Positions 32,045 through 44,990 are shown, numbered from the stretch's first letter. The stretch: 64,000 nt of DNA from Homalodisca vitripennis (GCF_021130785.1 NW_025777628.1:40179-104178); one strand, 5' to 3'. The notes: generated by a model from the letters alone, not told the origin. A program made the numbers and translations.

Positions 32045-32752
32045 TTTATCGGCGTTCATATGTAAAAGTTTTTATCTTACGCTACATGACGTGATACAAG
32101 TGTTTGTAATCTTCCCTTTTATAAAGGAAACAAAATTATGGAGATGCAAGTCGAATTGTTTAATTTCTTGTAGCGATTGTTGCCACCAAAAACTTTAACA
32201 TTATGGGTTTTAGCTAAATTTGTAGTTTCTCGTCTAGTATGACTTGGTACGTGTAAGGGAATTTAAAAAATACGATTCATGCTTTTAAAACACTGTATCA
32301 ATTGTTTTTATTTTAATATCAAATGTTTTATTTTACCTAAATTTTTGTTTAAGAGCAGATGTCGTTGGAAAACTTCCGCAAAAAAACTCAAAACATTTTT
32401 TAGGCTTTTGTATGTTCCTTATTTTATTCTGATACACGTTGATATATAATACATGCATTGTAATATTGAATTCTATATATTTTTTTCACATTTAAGAATC
32501 TTTTGCTTTTAAGTCATTGTATGCTCCTCACGCGACTAAAATGCGTAGCGTTATGATTAAATACTATGTACTTCGATACGTATGCCTAAGAATATCTTTC
32601 AGGATTTGTTTTTGTTTTATGTTGGAGTATAGGTAGGTTACTTGATTTCAGCAATCAGCAGGACAAAACAGTTGAATAGTTTGTTTGTATTTATTGTTTT
32701 GGTTGTCAGTGAGTGTTTTCTGAGATGATTTGTTGTGAAAGCTTACTTGAAA

Positions 32753-33485
32753 ATGCCGAAGTGTAAGACACTTTGGAAACGTAAAATTTAGGGAAATCAA
32801 TAAAGATATAGGCATCAACCCGGATCAAAGAAAACTTGTTTTCTCTGTTCTCAAAACTAAAGATTTATTCTAGATATAGCGGGTTGCTGAGGAGTTAATA
32901 CCCCATACTCAAGGTCAAAGCTAGGCCTGTTCAGGATAAGCCTACATAAGTTTCTAAAATAACTTACCTGCATTCAGAGTTTGTTGAAATTTAAGTAGTG
33001 AAAACACTCGAAGAATGTAATATTGTTATTGATCTATTTGTCCAACCTAGTAAATAGTTTTGATCAGTGTAAGTTACTGTGGAAAACTAACCGTGAACTG
33101 TCGGAAGACTCAAGGTTGCTCGTAAAAGGCTTAGCTTGTAGTATCTTATTCATGTACTAATTGCAACAAGGAAAACAGGTTCATTTTGTCCTCCAACTTT
33201 ACTCCAAACGCCTCTATGGGGTGAATAGTCGTTTTGCTATGGTATGGGAAGGTATAGGTAAGGTGTGAAACAGAGGCCGCCACACTATGTGCTGTTTTGA
33301 ATTTGCCTCCATTTAACACTAGTTGAAAAAAACCATACCATTGCAGTAGGGCAATTACTGTAGTGGTGACCATTCCAGAGGTTTGGTTGTACTCAGGAGC
33401 TCTGCCTTTGGGATTTTGGATTAAATTTGTACCGATGATTTCGTATAACTCAAATGCTAGGAAGATGCGGCTACCGTTATTCAAC
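32753..33485 (+). pseudogene. Mutator-like transposase N-terminal fragment (unit A)
   Basis: Reading across frames on the + strand gives remains of a Mutator-like protein common in arthropod genomes. SCTNCNK, a C-x2-C element, lies near 33150. It is followed (33230-33330) by a stretch that, compared over the three units, reads about YGMRSIGKGE, then ATLCAVLNLPP. This is the 'amr.iGkG...l.....Nlp.P' signature I know from those proteins. A possible start, ATGCCGAAG, lies at 32753. The DDE catalytic half is absent: R sequence begins at about 33490. The longest minus-strand frame here (33146-33532) is a shadow. Family assignment is from memory of the motif. Confidence 0.45.
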
Positions 33486-35110
33486 AAACCAGAAGAGTGC
33501 CCTCTCGTTTTGTTGGTGTTTAACTGACGCATTACTCTCCATAAGTACTTGTTTTATTTCGTCATGAAACAGAAATTTCATTTTATCAGTTAAAAGTGGA
33601 ATTTAATATGTAAAAATGTAGTAATATAAATCGAATTTGACATTACTAGTGCTGTATAATTTAAAATTTTGCCCGTTATATATCTTGTACTGCGAAAGAG
33701 AACTCTGGGCGTTGAGTTTCTATAAAACTATTAGTATGAGTTTAAAAATTCTAGATACATATTATTTCACATTTTTTTTTTGGAAATATTGAATTATTAA
33801 AACATTATTTAAACAAAAATCATTTACTGTTTTTATGTGTTAATAAAAAGGATTGACTAATTTAAAATCATTACGAATATCTTGCTCACTTCAAATGCTA
33901 GAAAGATTACTGGAAAACACAAGTAAGAAAATGTTTTCCTATTAACAGTTAATATATTTTTGATAGAAATCTACGAGAAAACTTCCTATATATGTTAGTG
34001 ACTGACTGTACCAAAATCATGTAATAATCTAATTTCTCCTGTATCTATTTGGATACTAAGAGGATTATACATAGCACCATACACAAATTAGTAGCTTTTA
34101 CACAAAACCACAAAACAATTAAGTTTATAATTGTTATATTTTAATTAGCACTTTTTTGCACTTCATATAAAAATATTCTGGTATTTTGTGTTGTAAATAA
34201 CACTTAGTAAAGTAGGATGTTTTGGGTAAGAAAAATAGTGAGTATAATCATATGAATAATATTGAATTAAAGTAACTCATCTTTGTAAATCTGGTCCTGC
34301 TTCTGGCCATGACATCGTTTGTTCCTGGTTGCTACTACCACGATCTAGCTGTGAGTTTGAAACGAATTTTAAAAAAAATGCAGTGACATAAGACTTTAGA
34401 ATGATTTTTAAAACATTAATTATAACATGTTTTGTTTGTTTAAATGGATATAAAATATATTTTACGTAAACTGCTGCTTTTGTTTCACCTGTCCCTTATA
34501 TTGCTGACGTCACACATCATTAATAAACTAAACAAACGCTTGTTTCTGATTACCCCACACATACATTTTATGTGATAACGTGAGAATAAAACATAATTAG
34601 AAAGGTTATAATGAGATAGTTTACATATCTATTTACGATAGTTATGCTTCCAATAATAGTGTCTTGAACCACCAAGATCTAGGGAAACTATTAGAAATGA
34701 CATTTTATACTTTTTCAATTATTTAGTAGATGATTATAGTGTAGTTTGTAATATTCTAAAAACAAATATATTAAATAAAAAAACTTTAATGCTTCATTAA
34801 TCATATTTAAAGTTTTATATTTTAATCAAACTTTTAGTTTTTTGAATAATCCGCTAACCCTATTGGAACATATTAAATTTGATAAGTATATTTACTTGAT
34901 ACAAAAAAGGTCTTGCGTATATAGAATTTTAAAGTATTACCTACAAGTTTCATTAAACTAACTTCAGTGGAACAAAATGTATTTCTAGTAATTGTATATC
35001 CATAAGTAAATAACCATGATCGTATAGTTTGGCAGCAATAACATATTTAAACGAATTTTAATATTATACTATCATTCTTTATAATTATACTTACGTTTTG
35101 CTTTTTGGAC
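33486..35110 (+). repeat. R repeat copy in unit A
   Basis: It starts GTGCCCTCTCG (33498) and contains GAGAACTCTGGGCG (33698), TCTCCTGTATCTATTTGGAT, then ACTAAGAGGATTATACATAG (34043 on), the core at 34270-34350 (GGTCCTGCTTCTGGCCATGA), TGACGTCA at 34505-34512 and CGCTAACCCTATTGG near 34852. It is closest to copy 1 at the start of the window and supports the extent of R given there. Confidence 0.65.
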
Positions 35111-35840
35111 GTTTCCCAAACGCATTGATACGCGAGTGTCTCAATAGGCAACACAGTTACTTTTATGAGATATTTCTCTTGTATGTCGATTTATTATCAT
35201 GTGTTAGTAATAATTTTCCTTTTCTTATAAATAGAAATGAACCGCCAAAATGTGTTGCTAAGCGCAAATATTGAGAGAATGGCTGGATCATTTAGGTTAA
35301 TTCCTTTTGATAAAATGTTCATGACATCGATGGAAGGTTTTTGAAGCAAAAATATAAGAAAAAGTTTACCCTGAATATTTTTAAATTCAGAAGTAAAAAC
35401 GTAGACGTCTTTACGTTTTATAATTCCAAATTTAAACTGGCACTAAACAGCTCTTAACACACATTAGCTATAGTTCGAGAAATTCGCTGAAAGAAACTGT
35501 TACATTTAAAAATTGTTTTAATATTAGTAAACAGTGCCTTTGATTAAAATGTAATGAGATAGTAAATAATATATAATTATATATATATATAGATATATAT
35601 ATTAGCCAAATTTTACTCCACATTGCGATCACTGGACGATTTTAATTTAGGATTAATATTTTATAGATGCAAAGCATTTTAAATTTATTTTAAAAAAACT
35701 GTAATGTAACAACCTTAATGAACAAGTTGTGAATGTTTTACACAATTTATTTAAACTGGTGGGGCTTCCTTGACATTTGTATGATGGAAGTTTAATGTGA
35801 CTTGTGGAAAAAAAAAACAAGAGAAATGAACACTCTAAAA
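35111..35840. other. Non-coding part of unit A with AT microsatellite
   Basis: It is shared by all three units. An AT dinucleotide run lies at about 35570-35605. A stretch starting ATGAACCGCCAAAATG near 35236 is open for about 35 codons on the + strand, but its frame is not kept in units B and C. Confidence 0.4.
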
Positions 35841-36300
35841 TTCCTCAGTGATTCTTTGGGGGACCACTAAGGTGGACTAAGTTCCCATAAGTATTTGGGA
35901 GTCGTCCTCAACAGGACTCTTACGACTGGTCTTTGCCGCCAAGGGACGCTTCCGCTTGGGATATGGCCGCCGTTCAAGGACTGTCGTCCCTATTGAGACC
36001 TCACTTCCGACTACCTACAGACCGAAGATGCTGTCTACAAAACATATAGTTCGCCTCCATCGTGACATACGCGGCTCCAGGCCCTGGTATCCACACACCA
36101 CCAAGGACGATCAGGAATGGGTACTAGAAGTCTTCCAGAATAGAACAGGAAGTCCGCCAACTGACGGACACTATGTTTCGTCAGGAACACGGTCTTTCCA
36201 CGGTCTGGCAGGGACTACCCAGGCCTGCTGAATACATCACAGGACAGGCGAGAGCCATGTATTCAGTGACGCAGAATCAATGGGGAGCTTATCGTGAGTG
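35841..36300 (+). pseudogene. LINE reverse transcriptase C-terminal fragment (unit A)
   Basis: On the + strand, across frames, AAGTATTTGGGAGTCGTCCT reads KYLGVVL, followed by remains of LLRPHSGLPT, TYAAPG-WYPHT and FVRNTVF. These match, in order, the ORF2 tail of the jockey-type LINE at 22.6-23.0 kb (KYLGVLLDSKLTF, TYAAPAWYH, FVRNTVV). This is a 3' fragment of a related jockey element without the active site. Indels break it every few dozen bases. It leads straight into the piggyBac-like gene, probably by insertion of one element beside the other. Confidence 0.65.
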
Positions 36301-37520
36301 CGGTAACAAGTCGGTTGACGGACTTTTTGCCAAGCGAATCTCAGCTGAAAGAAGTGATGTGAGCTGAGTTTGCCATGGAATGGGAAACAATGTGAACAGT
36401 GACGGGTTCTGTGTAAATGACGGTGAAGTGATGATCAATATGAATGGACTGAATTCAAAGGGATAGGCAAGGAGTTTCCTGTACTCGTATTTTGAGTATC
36501 ATTTAAATATGGCAATAACGCTAGTCTGTTGATTATTTATTAAGCTTTTCTTACTGACGATATTATTCAATTGTTGGTCATTGAGACAACAGAAATGCCA
36601 GTAAAGTATGCGGAGAAACCCAGATTGAGCCGCAGTATAGTAGCAGACTTAAAATATGGACTTCCACAGATAAGGATAGAAATAGAAAGTTTATTGTATT
36701 CTCATTATGGATGGGTTGGATAATCATCCGGATTACAGATTATTGGTCTGGGCTACATTTTGTACAAGAAATTCGGTGCTTTGTCAAGTTATGAGCAGAA
36801 ACCGTTTCAGTTGATGCTCCGCTTTTGGCATTTTAAAACGGACCATGCTGACGAAGAACGTTGATGGGTGTATTTAAAAGATTTTACCCTGTATTCTATC
36901 AAGCATGAACTAGAATTTTTTGAACAAAAACAATCTTGCTGCAAGACTTTGTAATAGACGAGGACCATGTTCTCACAAATATGGCCTAAATATTTTCAAA
37001 ACTATGTGATCAGCTTGGGTATAACCTATTGTATAAAAAGTTAAAATGGGTAAGAAGGGACAATTCCAAATTGAAAATAATAAACAGTTTCAAGTCATTG
37101 GTCATGGATGTCATGGAAAATCAACCTGGATAGTGACACATCTTTAAACGTCGACAACTACTACACATCAGTGCAACTTAGCAAACAAATCTTTGAGCCA
37201 GGAAGATACCCACCGGGTGGTAACTATAAGGGCAAACAGAAAGGGATCCCTGCCGAAGTTATGAAAGCACAAAATAAAACAAAGGAGGAAATGAAAGGCA
37301 CTTTAAATGCAGTTGGAATTTTAGTCACAAAATAGAAGGACAAGAAGAGAAGGTTAGAATGCTGTCCACCAAGCATAGTGAAGTGGAGTAGGTTCTTACA
37401 GAAAAAAATACAAAAGAGGGTAAGTGCCATATTCAAGTCATTAGTGATAGTTGAGTTACCAAAGGAAAGATGGAATCGACATGTATCTGACAAAGTTTCA
37501 TCGTATGGCCGCGTAATCAA
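36301..37520 (+). pseudogene. piggyBac-like transposase (unit A), broken
   Basis: Across frames on the + strand the order of motifs is that of piggyBac/PGBD transposases. An acidic N-terminus and a F-F-L-T-D stretch come first. Near 36640-36730 is LSRS...KKW..T.KIEI..FI...WMGWI, the 'kW.p....Ei..Flg..i.MG' block. LNVDNYYTSVQLSKQIF follows at 37144-37194 with the second catalytic aspartate, then KQKGIPAEV (about 37233) and, near 37480, RHVSDKVSSY, the 'DvSD..vsSY' block. The first catalytic aspartate lies in the worst region and cannot be confirmed. Such enzymes move DNA at TTAA sites. At least ten frame breaks are present, many shared by no other unit. Terminal repeats were not identified. 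Confidence 0.75.
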
Positions 37521-37870
37521 AGTGTTCTATTCCCAATTTATTTTCAATATTGCACTGCTATTAAAATGGCCTGAGTGATATTATCTCAGACATTATTTAA
37601 GTTACTAATTTTCTCTAAGTAAGTTTTAATAACTACTTTATTACATATATGTATGAACGATTAGTAATTGGCAGAGACGACGAGGTTCTAACATGATTGT
37701 ATAATGATTATTTCATGATAAAAATTAGGAGTTTTAAAACATTAAATTTCACGTTCATTTTTTAAACTCAAAAAATATATGAAACACAATTGTTCAATTT
37801 AATCATTTACACTTTTTGTCATGATTATGTATGAACGGATATTACATTAGCTTGGACGATTGTTAATTTA
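37521..37870. other. Unit A-specific segment
   Basis: Here unit A departs from B and C, which carry about 520 bp of a different sequence at this place (46205-46735 and 55475-55985). Unit A instead repeats words such as ATGTATGAACG (37649 and 37827) and GGACGA, similar to TTGGACGAAGTG at 38018. This suggests a small local duplication or a mis-join. Confidence 0.6.
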
Positions 37871-39039
37871 TTGAAAAATAAACTGAAAGGATTTTAAATA
37901 AATTGAATCCCAAGTTATTTTTTTTTAGCTCACAAATTATATAAGAGATAAGCTTTTCTCTATTTAATGTATCTGTTACAACTTGTTATCAGTTATGTAG
38001 ACAGGATAGTATGTAGGTTGGACGAAGTGTTGGAAATTATTGTAAACTGATTCTTTCTGTACACCTTTGAGTACTGGAAGGATTTAAACTCATAAATATA
38101 CAAGTTTTTTTTTAGCTCACATAATATCCGAAAGTTATTTTTTGATCAAGATAATCTTCCTCATCGTAAAACCACCTTTTAATTGTAAACGCATTATAAC
38201 TAAAATAGAAACTGTTTCACTGTTCATTGTGCATTTAAAGCTGCAATTGTTAAGTTCTAAGCGAAGCAAAATCAATTTTTAATATTTAATTTAAAACAAT
38301 AAGTTATTTGAAAAAATTAGAGGGAAGTAAATGATTAATATATTTGATATTCAAATATAACATTTCGATTTTTTTTTTTGTAATTATTTAACTACTGAAT
38401 AGGATTGAATTTAAATGGAAGCTATAACTATCTACATAATTCGTTTGCAATGTTCGAAACCACTACCCTAAACACTAATAGGGGTAGTCAAACTAGTATA
38501 ACTATAACTTTCCTTACTTGAGTAGTTGGACAATGAGTACTCTTCTGTTACTTTAAGGAATTCTTCATTTTATTTTTACTGCGAAGTTACGGCATAAAAT
38601 ATTTTTATTGTTTAATATGTAAAAAAAGATTTACTATGTTTCATATTCAAATATAGATAAGGTCTTTATTCTCAGTATGACTATAAAACATATTAGCATA
38701 AGGTTAAAAATAGTAAGCTGTTATATACTTGATTTTTGTCCTTAAAGGCGCTTTGTCCATTTCTGCACAGGGACGTAAGTTTTCCTCACCTAAATACATT
38801 CTCCTTTTTATTAATAAACCACGTTCCATTAAGTACTTTCTTTGGGATTATATTTAACAAATTGTTACATACGGTATACTTTTCAAGTTACATCAAATTT
38901 ATTAAAGATTATATAAACATTTAATTAACCTATACAAATTATTTCATCTAGTTAACTTAATAAACCACGGATGACGCTGAGTATTAAAAATTTTAATTTC
39001 TAACTAGCACCCGTGTATATTAAGATTATTGTTAGTAAA
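37871..39039 (+). repeat. Unit A sequence with a short R fragment
   Basis: ATTGTAAACTGATTCTTTCT, then GTACACCTTTGAGTACTGGA and AGGATTTAAAC (about 38039-38090), matches the R block with CTCCCTGTAC and GAGGATTATAC, so a further R fragment lies here. The remainder is AT-rich and unassigned but shared with unit B (46.7-47.86 kb). Confidence 0.5.
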
Positions 39040-40250
39040 ATTGTGCGGTCCGATTCGGAACTCAAACTATGACCCTTTACTTGGTATAGGCTGGTCGGTA
39101 ACTCATACATAACCTAACAGTAGAATAAGTCTACCAGGCACTTTAGTAATATTTTTTGCGTGTGCCCAATAGACGTGAAAGTTAGGATATTCTAATAACT
39201 ATCACGAAAAAGTATTATAAAATATTTTTAGGCGGGGAAAATTTTTATTTAGGAAAAACCAAAGCGGGAACCCAAACTAGCGATAGTTGATTGATTTTAA
39301 AAAACTCTACATCTGGAGAGAGCTCTGGTGTAAGATTCAGTAATACTAATTCATAAAGGTACAAGTTATAGAACTATGGTATATTTTAAAATTTCCATTT
39401 ACTGTGTATTTTTGTTTTTAATATTTAATTTAAACAGTTTAATATTTAAATCGTGCACTGATATTATTATTCTGCTAGCATACACTAATTTAATTTAGAG
39501 CTTTATTTTATTTAAACAACAAATATACGTCAGAATGAAGGCTATTTCACATAAGTCAGAAGATGCTTCTCATTATACAATTTTGATTTTCTTATCAATT
39601 ATGTAAAAAGGTTCAAATTGTAATCTGTTTGAATTCTTAAAAATATAAAATTTCGCAAAACTACTCTCCCTGTATATTTAGTACAGAGAGGGCTTATAAA
39701 AGAATAAAAACACCCAGGTTTTGCAGCTATATAAACAATGTTATGATAAACCTTAATAACTAGACACAAAAACAACGAAATAACAAAAACCACATTACTT
39801 ATTTCAAATGTTTTTTATGAGTATTAGTGCTGTCGCTATATTTAACTGTTCCGGTGTTCTGCACTAAAACAAGGGTGGTGATTAACTGCTTTGATTAGGT
39901 AGAGTACGGGAGCAGTGAAGCATCTATGCTGGAATTATAAACAAATATATGTAAGTAACTCAATCTGTAATTTATTGTTCCTGTTCCTACTCCATAATGT
40001 TTCCTGGAGGAATTTCACCAGGACGTGCTTGGAATTGAACAATTTTGGACATATAACTTAGATATAGATAATTACCTGAACTAAAATGTTGTATATTGGA
40101 AAATAAATATTTTTTTTTTTGTAATTTTGGCATGATTTCAGGCTGTTTTTATATTTAATTTTAACCTTATCTTGGCAGGCACGTATTACCTTATGTCAAG
40201 AATATTACTAAAATGCGACAAACATTTCCGTTATGTGATCTATATAAGTC
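39040..40250 (+). repeat. R-related copy with tRNA-like part (unit A)
   Basis: A tRNA-like piece on the minus strand (39045-39115, GTTTGA box B-like core) is followed 270 bp later by GGAGAGAGCTCTGGTGTAAG (39317-39336). Then come CTCTCCCTGTATATTTAGTA with CAGAGAGGGCTTATAAAA (39663 on), ACACCCAGGTTTTGCAGC, and a diverged core at 39955-40030. It is closest to copy 5 and belongs to a second subtype of R. Confidence 0.55.
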
Positions 40251-41392
40251 GTTCGTTTTGTAGTATAAAAAAAATATATCTCTAAATATAAAAAAACTTT
40301 AACATACTTGTTTCGAAATTCAACTCAAAGGACACGTGTGCCATGGACATATTTTATAATACATCCACATCTAAAAACAACTCTTAAAGTTCTACAGCTC
40401 ATTCAGATTATATTAGTCTCACAATATTATTTTAAATAAATGTTAATAAAAGAAATTATTCTTATGGTATTTTTCAATGAATTATAATCGATATAATATT
40501 CTATAAATACTTCTAAACGGTTTATCTATTCCTTTTATGCAGAGGTATTATATTAAGTTCCGAAGCATGTAGATTTATGTGAAAGCATATATCATTCAGT
40601 TTAATTTTTAAAAGTTGCAAACAACTTATCTGTTTATATACGTAATGATCCAGTAATATATTGAGTTCTTTATGTCCATACGGATTTTATGGCGTTATAT
40701 TGTAATTTTTTATCTATACGCTTCATGAAGTGATACACATGTGTTTGTTAATCTTCCCTTTTATAAAAAGGAACTAAATATGTAGATGCAAGCGATTGTT
40801 AATTTTCTTGTAGCGATTGTTGACACCAAAACTTTAACATATGGGTTAGCTAATTTTTAAGTTTCTTTCCTAGTTTGACGGTACGTGTAAGGGACTTTAA
40901 AAAACCTACGATTTCCATGCTTTTATAAACTTGTATCAAATTGTTTTTATTTTTAATATCAAAATGTTTATTTACACTAAATTTTTGTTTAAGAGCAGAT
41001 GTCGTTGAAAACTTTCCAAAAAACTCAAAAACATTTTTTTAGGCTTTGTATGTTTCTTATTTTTATTATGAACACGTTGATCTATTTTTCATGCATGTAA
41101 TATTTGTAATTATATAGATTTTTTCCATTTAAGAATCTTTTGCTTTTAAGTTTTGTTTGCTTCCACAGGCGACTAAATGCGTAGCTGTTATGATTTAATA
41201 CTATGTACTTCCGAGACGTTCATGCCTAAGAAATATCTTTCTGGATTTGTTTTGTGTTAGGTTGGCAGTTTAGGTTACTTGATTTCAGCAATCAGGCAGG
41301 CAACACAGTTGAATAGTTTGTTTGTGTTTTATTGTTTTGGTTGTCAGTGTGTGTTTTCTGAGATTGATTTTTTGTGAAAAGCTACTTTGAAA

Positions 41393-42140
41393 ATGCCGAA
41401 GTTAAGACACTTTGGGAAACGAAATAATTTAGGGGAAATCAAAAGAAATAGGAATCAACCGTGCATCAAGGGAAAACTTGTTTTCTAAGTCTCAAAAAAC
41501 TGAAGAATTCTAGATGATAAGCGGATGAGGTTAATACCCCATTCAAGTCAAAGCCTAGCCTAGGTTCTGGACTAGCTACATCAAGTTCTAAAAAATTAGC
41601 AACTTACTGCAATACAGAGTTTGTTGAAATTTAAGTAGTGAAAACACTTAGAAGAATGCTAATAATTGATTTGATCCTTTTGTCCAAAATAGTAAAATAG
41701 TTTTTGTTAAGGTAAGTATGTGGAAAACAAAACCGTGAAATGTCGAAGAATCAAGTGCTCGTAAAGGCTTAGCTTGTCAGAATCTTACTCTCATGTACTA
41801 ATTGCAAAAAGAAACAGGTCATTTTGTCCTCAAAAACTACTCCAAAACGACCTCATATGGGGAGTGAATAGTCCGTTTAGCCTATGTATGCGAAGTTATA
41901 GGTAAAGGTGAAACAGCAGCCGCCACACTAAGTGCTGTTTTAGGAATTTGCCTCCATTTCACAACTAGTTTGAAAAATACATTCAAATTGCAGTAATGGG
42001 GGCAATTACTGTTAGTGGCTGACCATTCCTGAGGTTTGGTGTATCAGAGATCTTGCCTTTGGGATTCTGGGATTTAAATTTGTACCGTTGATTTCGTATA
42101 TACCACAAAAATTGCCAAAGACAGATGGTGCTACCGTTAT
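41393..42140 (+). pseudogene. Mutator-like transposase N-terminal fragment (unit B)
   Basis: The counterpart of 32753-33485. ATGCCGAAG lies at 41394. The GKG-E-A-A signature is read at about 41898-41950, where AAAGGTGAAACAGCAGCCGC gives KGETAAA, followed by a broken copy of LCAVLNLPP. The frame shifts repeatedly and no long open frame is left. It ends where R sequence starts. Confidence 0.45.
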
Positions 42141-43760
42141 TAACAAACAGAAGGGTTGCCCTTCGATTTAGGTGTTTAATTGACGCATATTACTCTCCAT
42201 AAGTACTAGATTTTTTTTAGTCCATGAATACAGAAATTTCTTATTATCTGTTTACAAGAGGATTTTAAATATGTAAATGTAAGTAATATATCGAATTAGG
42301 ACTTTCCTAGTGCTGTATAATTTAATTTTGGACCCCGTTCTTTATATTGTACTGCGAAAGAGAACTCTGGCCGTGGAGTTTTATAACTATTAGAATGAGT
42401 TAAAAATACTTCTGAACATATTAAATTTCTCAATTTTTTTGGAAATTATTGTATTATAAAAACATGTAAACAGAAAATCATTTACTGTTTTTATGTGTTA
42501 AATAAAAAGGATCTGATAATTTAAAAATCATTACGAATATTCTTGCTCTTACAAATGCTAGAAAAGATTACTGGAAATCACAAGTAAGGAAAATGTTTCT
42601 CATTATCTGTTATCTATATTTTTGATAATACTACGAAGAATAAACTTTCCTATATTATGTTAGCTGAACTGTACTCGTACCAAATCATGGTAATAATCTA
42701 ATTTCCCTGTACTATTTGGGGTACTAAGAGGATTATACATAGCACAAACACAAATTAGTAGCTTTTACACAAAACACAACAATTAAGTCTTTTAATTTAT
42801 ATTTTAATTAGCACTTTTTAGCACTACATATAAATTATTTGGTATTTTGTTGGTTGTAAAATAACACTAGCTAAAGTTGGGATGTTTTGGGTAATGAAAA
42901 CATTAGTGAGTAATATAATGTATAATATTGAATTAAAGTAATCATCTTTGTAAATCCTGGTCCTGCTTCTGGCCATGACATCGTGTTCCTGGTGGCTACT
43001 CCCAGACTAGCTTGAGTTTGAACCGATTTTAAAAAAAATGCAGTGACATAAGACTTTAGAATGAATTTAAAAACATTAAATTATAAAATGTTTTGTTGTT
43101 TCCATGGATATAAAAATATATTTTACGTAAAAACTGCTGCTTTGTTTCACCTGTCCCTTATTATTGATGACGTCACACTATTAATAACACAAAACAATAC
43201 GCTTGTTATCTGATTACCCAACACATTACATTTTTATGTGCATAAACGTGAGTTTAAAACTTAATTAGAAAGGTTATAATGGATAGTTAAATATCTAATT
43301 TTACGATATTTATGCTTCAAATAATAGTGTTTGAACACAAGAGTCTAGGGAAAATAAAAATTAGTAGAAAAATGACATTTTATAATATTCTAATTATTTA
43401 GTATATACTAGTTGTGAGTTTGTAAATTCTTAAAACAATATATATTAAATAAATAAAAACTTTAATTGCGTCATCTAATCTTATTTATGTTTATATTTTA
43501 TTATCCAAAACTTTTTGATTTTTATTATTCACACGCTTACCCTATTGGAACATATTAAAATTTGATAAGTATATTACTTAGTTACATAAAGGTCTGCGTT
43601 TAATTAGAATTTTAAAGTATTACCTACAAAGGTTTCATTAAACTAATTCAGTGACAAAATGTTTCTAGTTATTGGTATATTCCACTAGTTAAATACTATT
43701 AATCGTATAGTTGGCCAGCCAATAAACATATTTAAACGAATTTTAATTATTATACTATCA
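42141..43760 (+). repeat. R repeat copy in unit B
   Basis: Landmarks: TGCCCTTCGATTTAGG near 42157, GAGAACTCTGG at 42361, GTACTAAGAGGATTATACAT (42721-42740), the core at 42945-43020 with GGTCCTGCTTCTGGCCATGA, and TGACGTCA at 43168-43175. Confidence 0.65.
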
Positions 43761-44540
43761 TTCTTATAATTATACTAACGTTTTGCTATTTGGGAGGTTT
43801 CCCAAAATGAATTTGATAAGCGGAGTGTCTCAATAGGCAACACAGTTACTTTATGAGGATATTTCTGTATGTCGATTTATTATCATGTGTTAGTAATTTA
43901 TTTCTTATCTTATAAATAGAAATGAACCGCCAAATTGTGTTGCTAAGCGAAAATCTTAGAGAATGGCTGGATATTTAGGTTAATTCCTTTTGTAAAATTG
44001 TTCATTGATCATCGATAGAAAGGTTTTTATGATGCAAAAGATATAAGAAAAGTTACCTGATATTTTAAAATTCAGAAAATAAATAAAACGTAGTTCTTTA
44101 GGTTTATTATCCAAATTAACACTGGCATAAACAGCTCTTAACTCCTTCAGATATAGTTCGAGAAATTCGCTGAAAGAACTGTTAAACATTTTTAAAAATT
44201 GTTTAAATTTTAAGTAAACCAGTGGCTTGATTAATAATGTAATGCTGTATAGTAAATAATATATATTTATAATTATATATATATATATAATATATATATC
44301 AATTTTACTCCACATGTGCGTCTCTGACGATTTTATTTAGATTATATTTAAATATGATGCAAAGCATTTTAAATATATTTTAAAAACTGTAATGTAAGCC
44401 AACCTTAATGACTAAAGTTGTGGTATGTTTTCACACAATTTATATTTAACTGGTGGGCTTCCTTGACTTTTGTATATGGTAGTTTAATAGTGAATTGTGG
44501 GAAAATAAACAGAGAAATTGAACACTAAAAAAATTCCTCA
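43761..44540. other. Non-coding part of unit B with AT microsatellite
   Basis: The counterpart of 35111-35840, with an AT run near 44262-44300. The 111-residue minus-strand frame at 43980-44315 is not open in units A or C and is not supported as a gene. Confidence 0.4.
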
Positions 44541-44990
44541 GTGATTCTTAGGGGGACCCACTAAGGTGGACTAAGGTCCATCAAGTATTTGGGAGTCGTC
44601 CCTCTCATCGGGACTCATACGACATGGTATTGCCGCCAAAGGGAGGCTCCCAGCTTTGGAATGGCCGCCGTCAAGGACTGTCGGCTTTTGAGACATCACT
44701 CCGGACTACCTACCAACACCGTAGCTGCTGCTCTACAAAACAATAGTTCGCCCCATCGTGGGACATACGCGGCTCCAGCTGGTATCCACACACCTCCAAG
44801 ACGATTCAGGAAGGTAATAGAAGTTCTTCCAGAACACGGACGCTCCGCCAATGACGGACACTATGTTTCGTCAGGAACACGGTCTCCTACGGTCTGCAGG
44901 ACTACCAGCCTGCATGAATACATACAGGCCAGGCGAGAGACATGTATTCGAGTGACAGCAGAATCACTTGGGGCTTATCCGTGAGTGGGT
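44541..44990 (+). pseudogene. LINE reverse transcriptase C-terminal fragment (unit B)
   Basis: The counterpart of 35841-36300. ATCAAGTATTTGGGAGTCGT (44581) reads IKYLGV, and remains of the TYAAPAG..PH and FVRN blocks follow near 44765 and 44870. It is broken by different indels from unit A. Confidence 0.6.

Larger units (their letters stand above)
32045..40684 (+). repeat. Tandem unit A (first of three, about 8.6 kb)
   Basis: Similarity to unit B starts near GGCGTTCATATGTAA (about 32053) and continues to about 40684 with the same order of parts. The only large difference is at 37520-37870. The copies agree in long runs but differ by frequent single-base insertions and deletions and small run-length changes. 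The three units lie head to tail on the + strand. Confidence 0.9.

Noticed and set aside
33146..33532. 128-residue minus-strand open frame in unit A
   Set aside because: The same region in units B and C is not open, and the + strand carries the Mutator-like motifs, so it is a shadow.
43980..44315. 111-residue minus-strand open frame in unit B
   Set aside because: Not open in units A and C, partly made of an AT microsatellite, and without any known motif.
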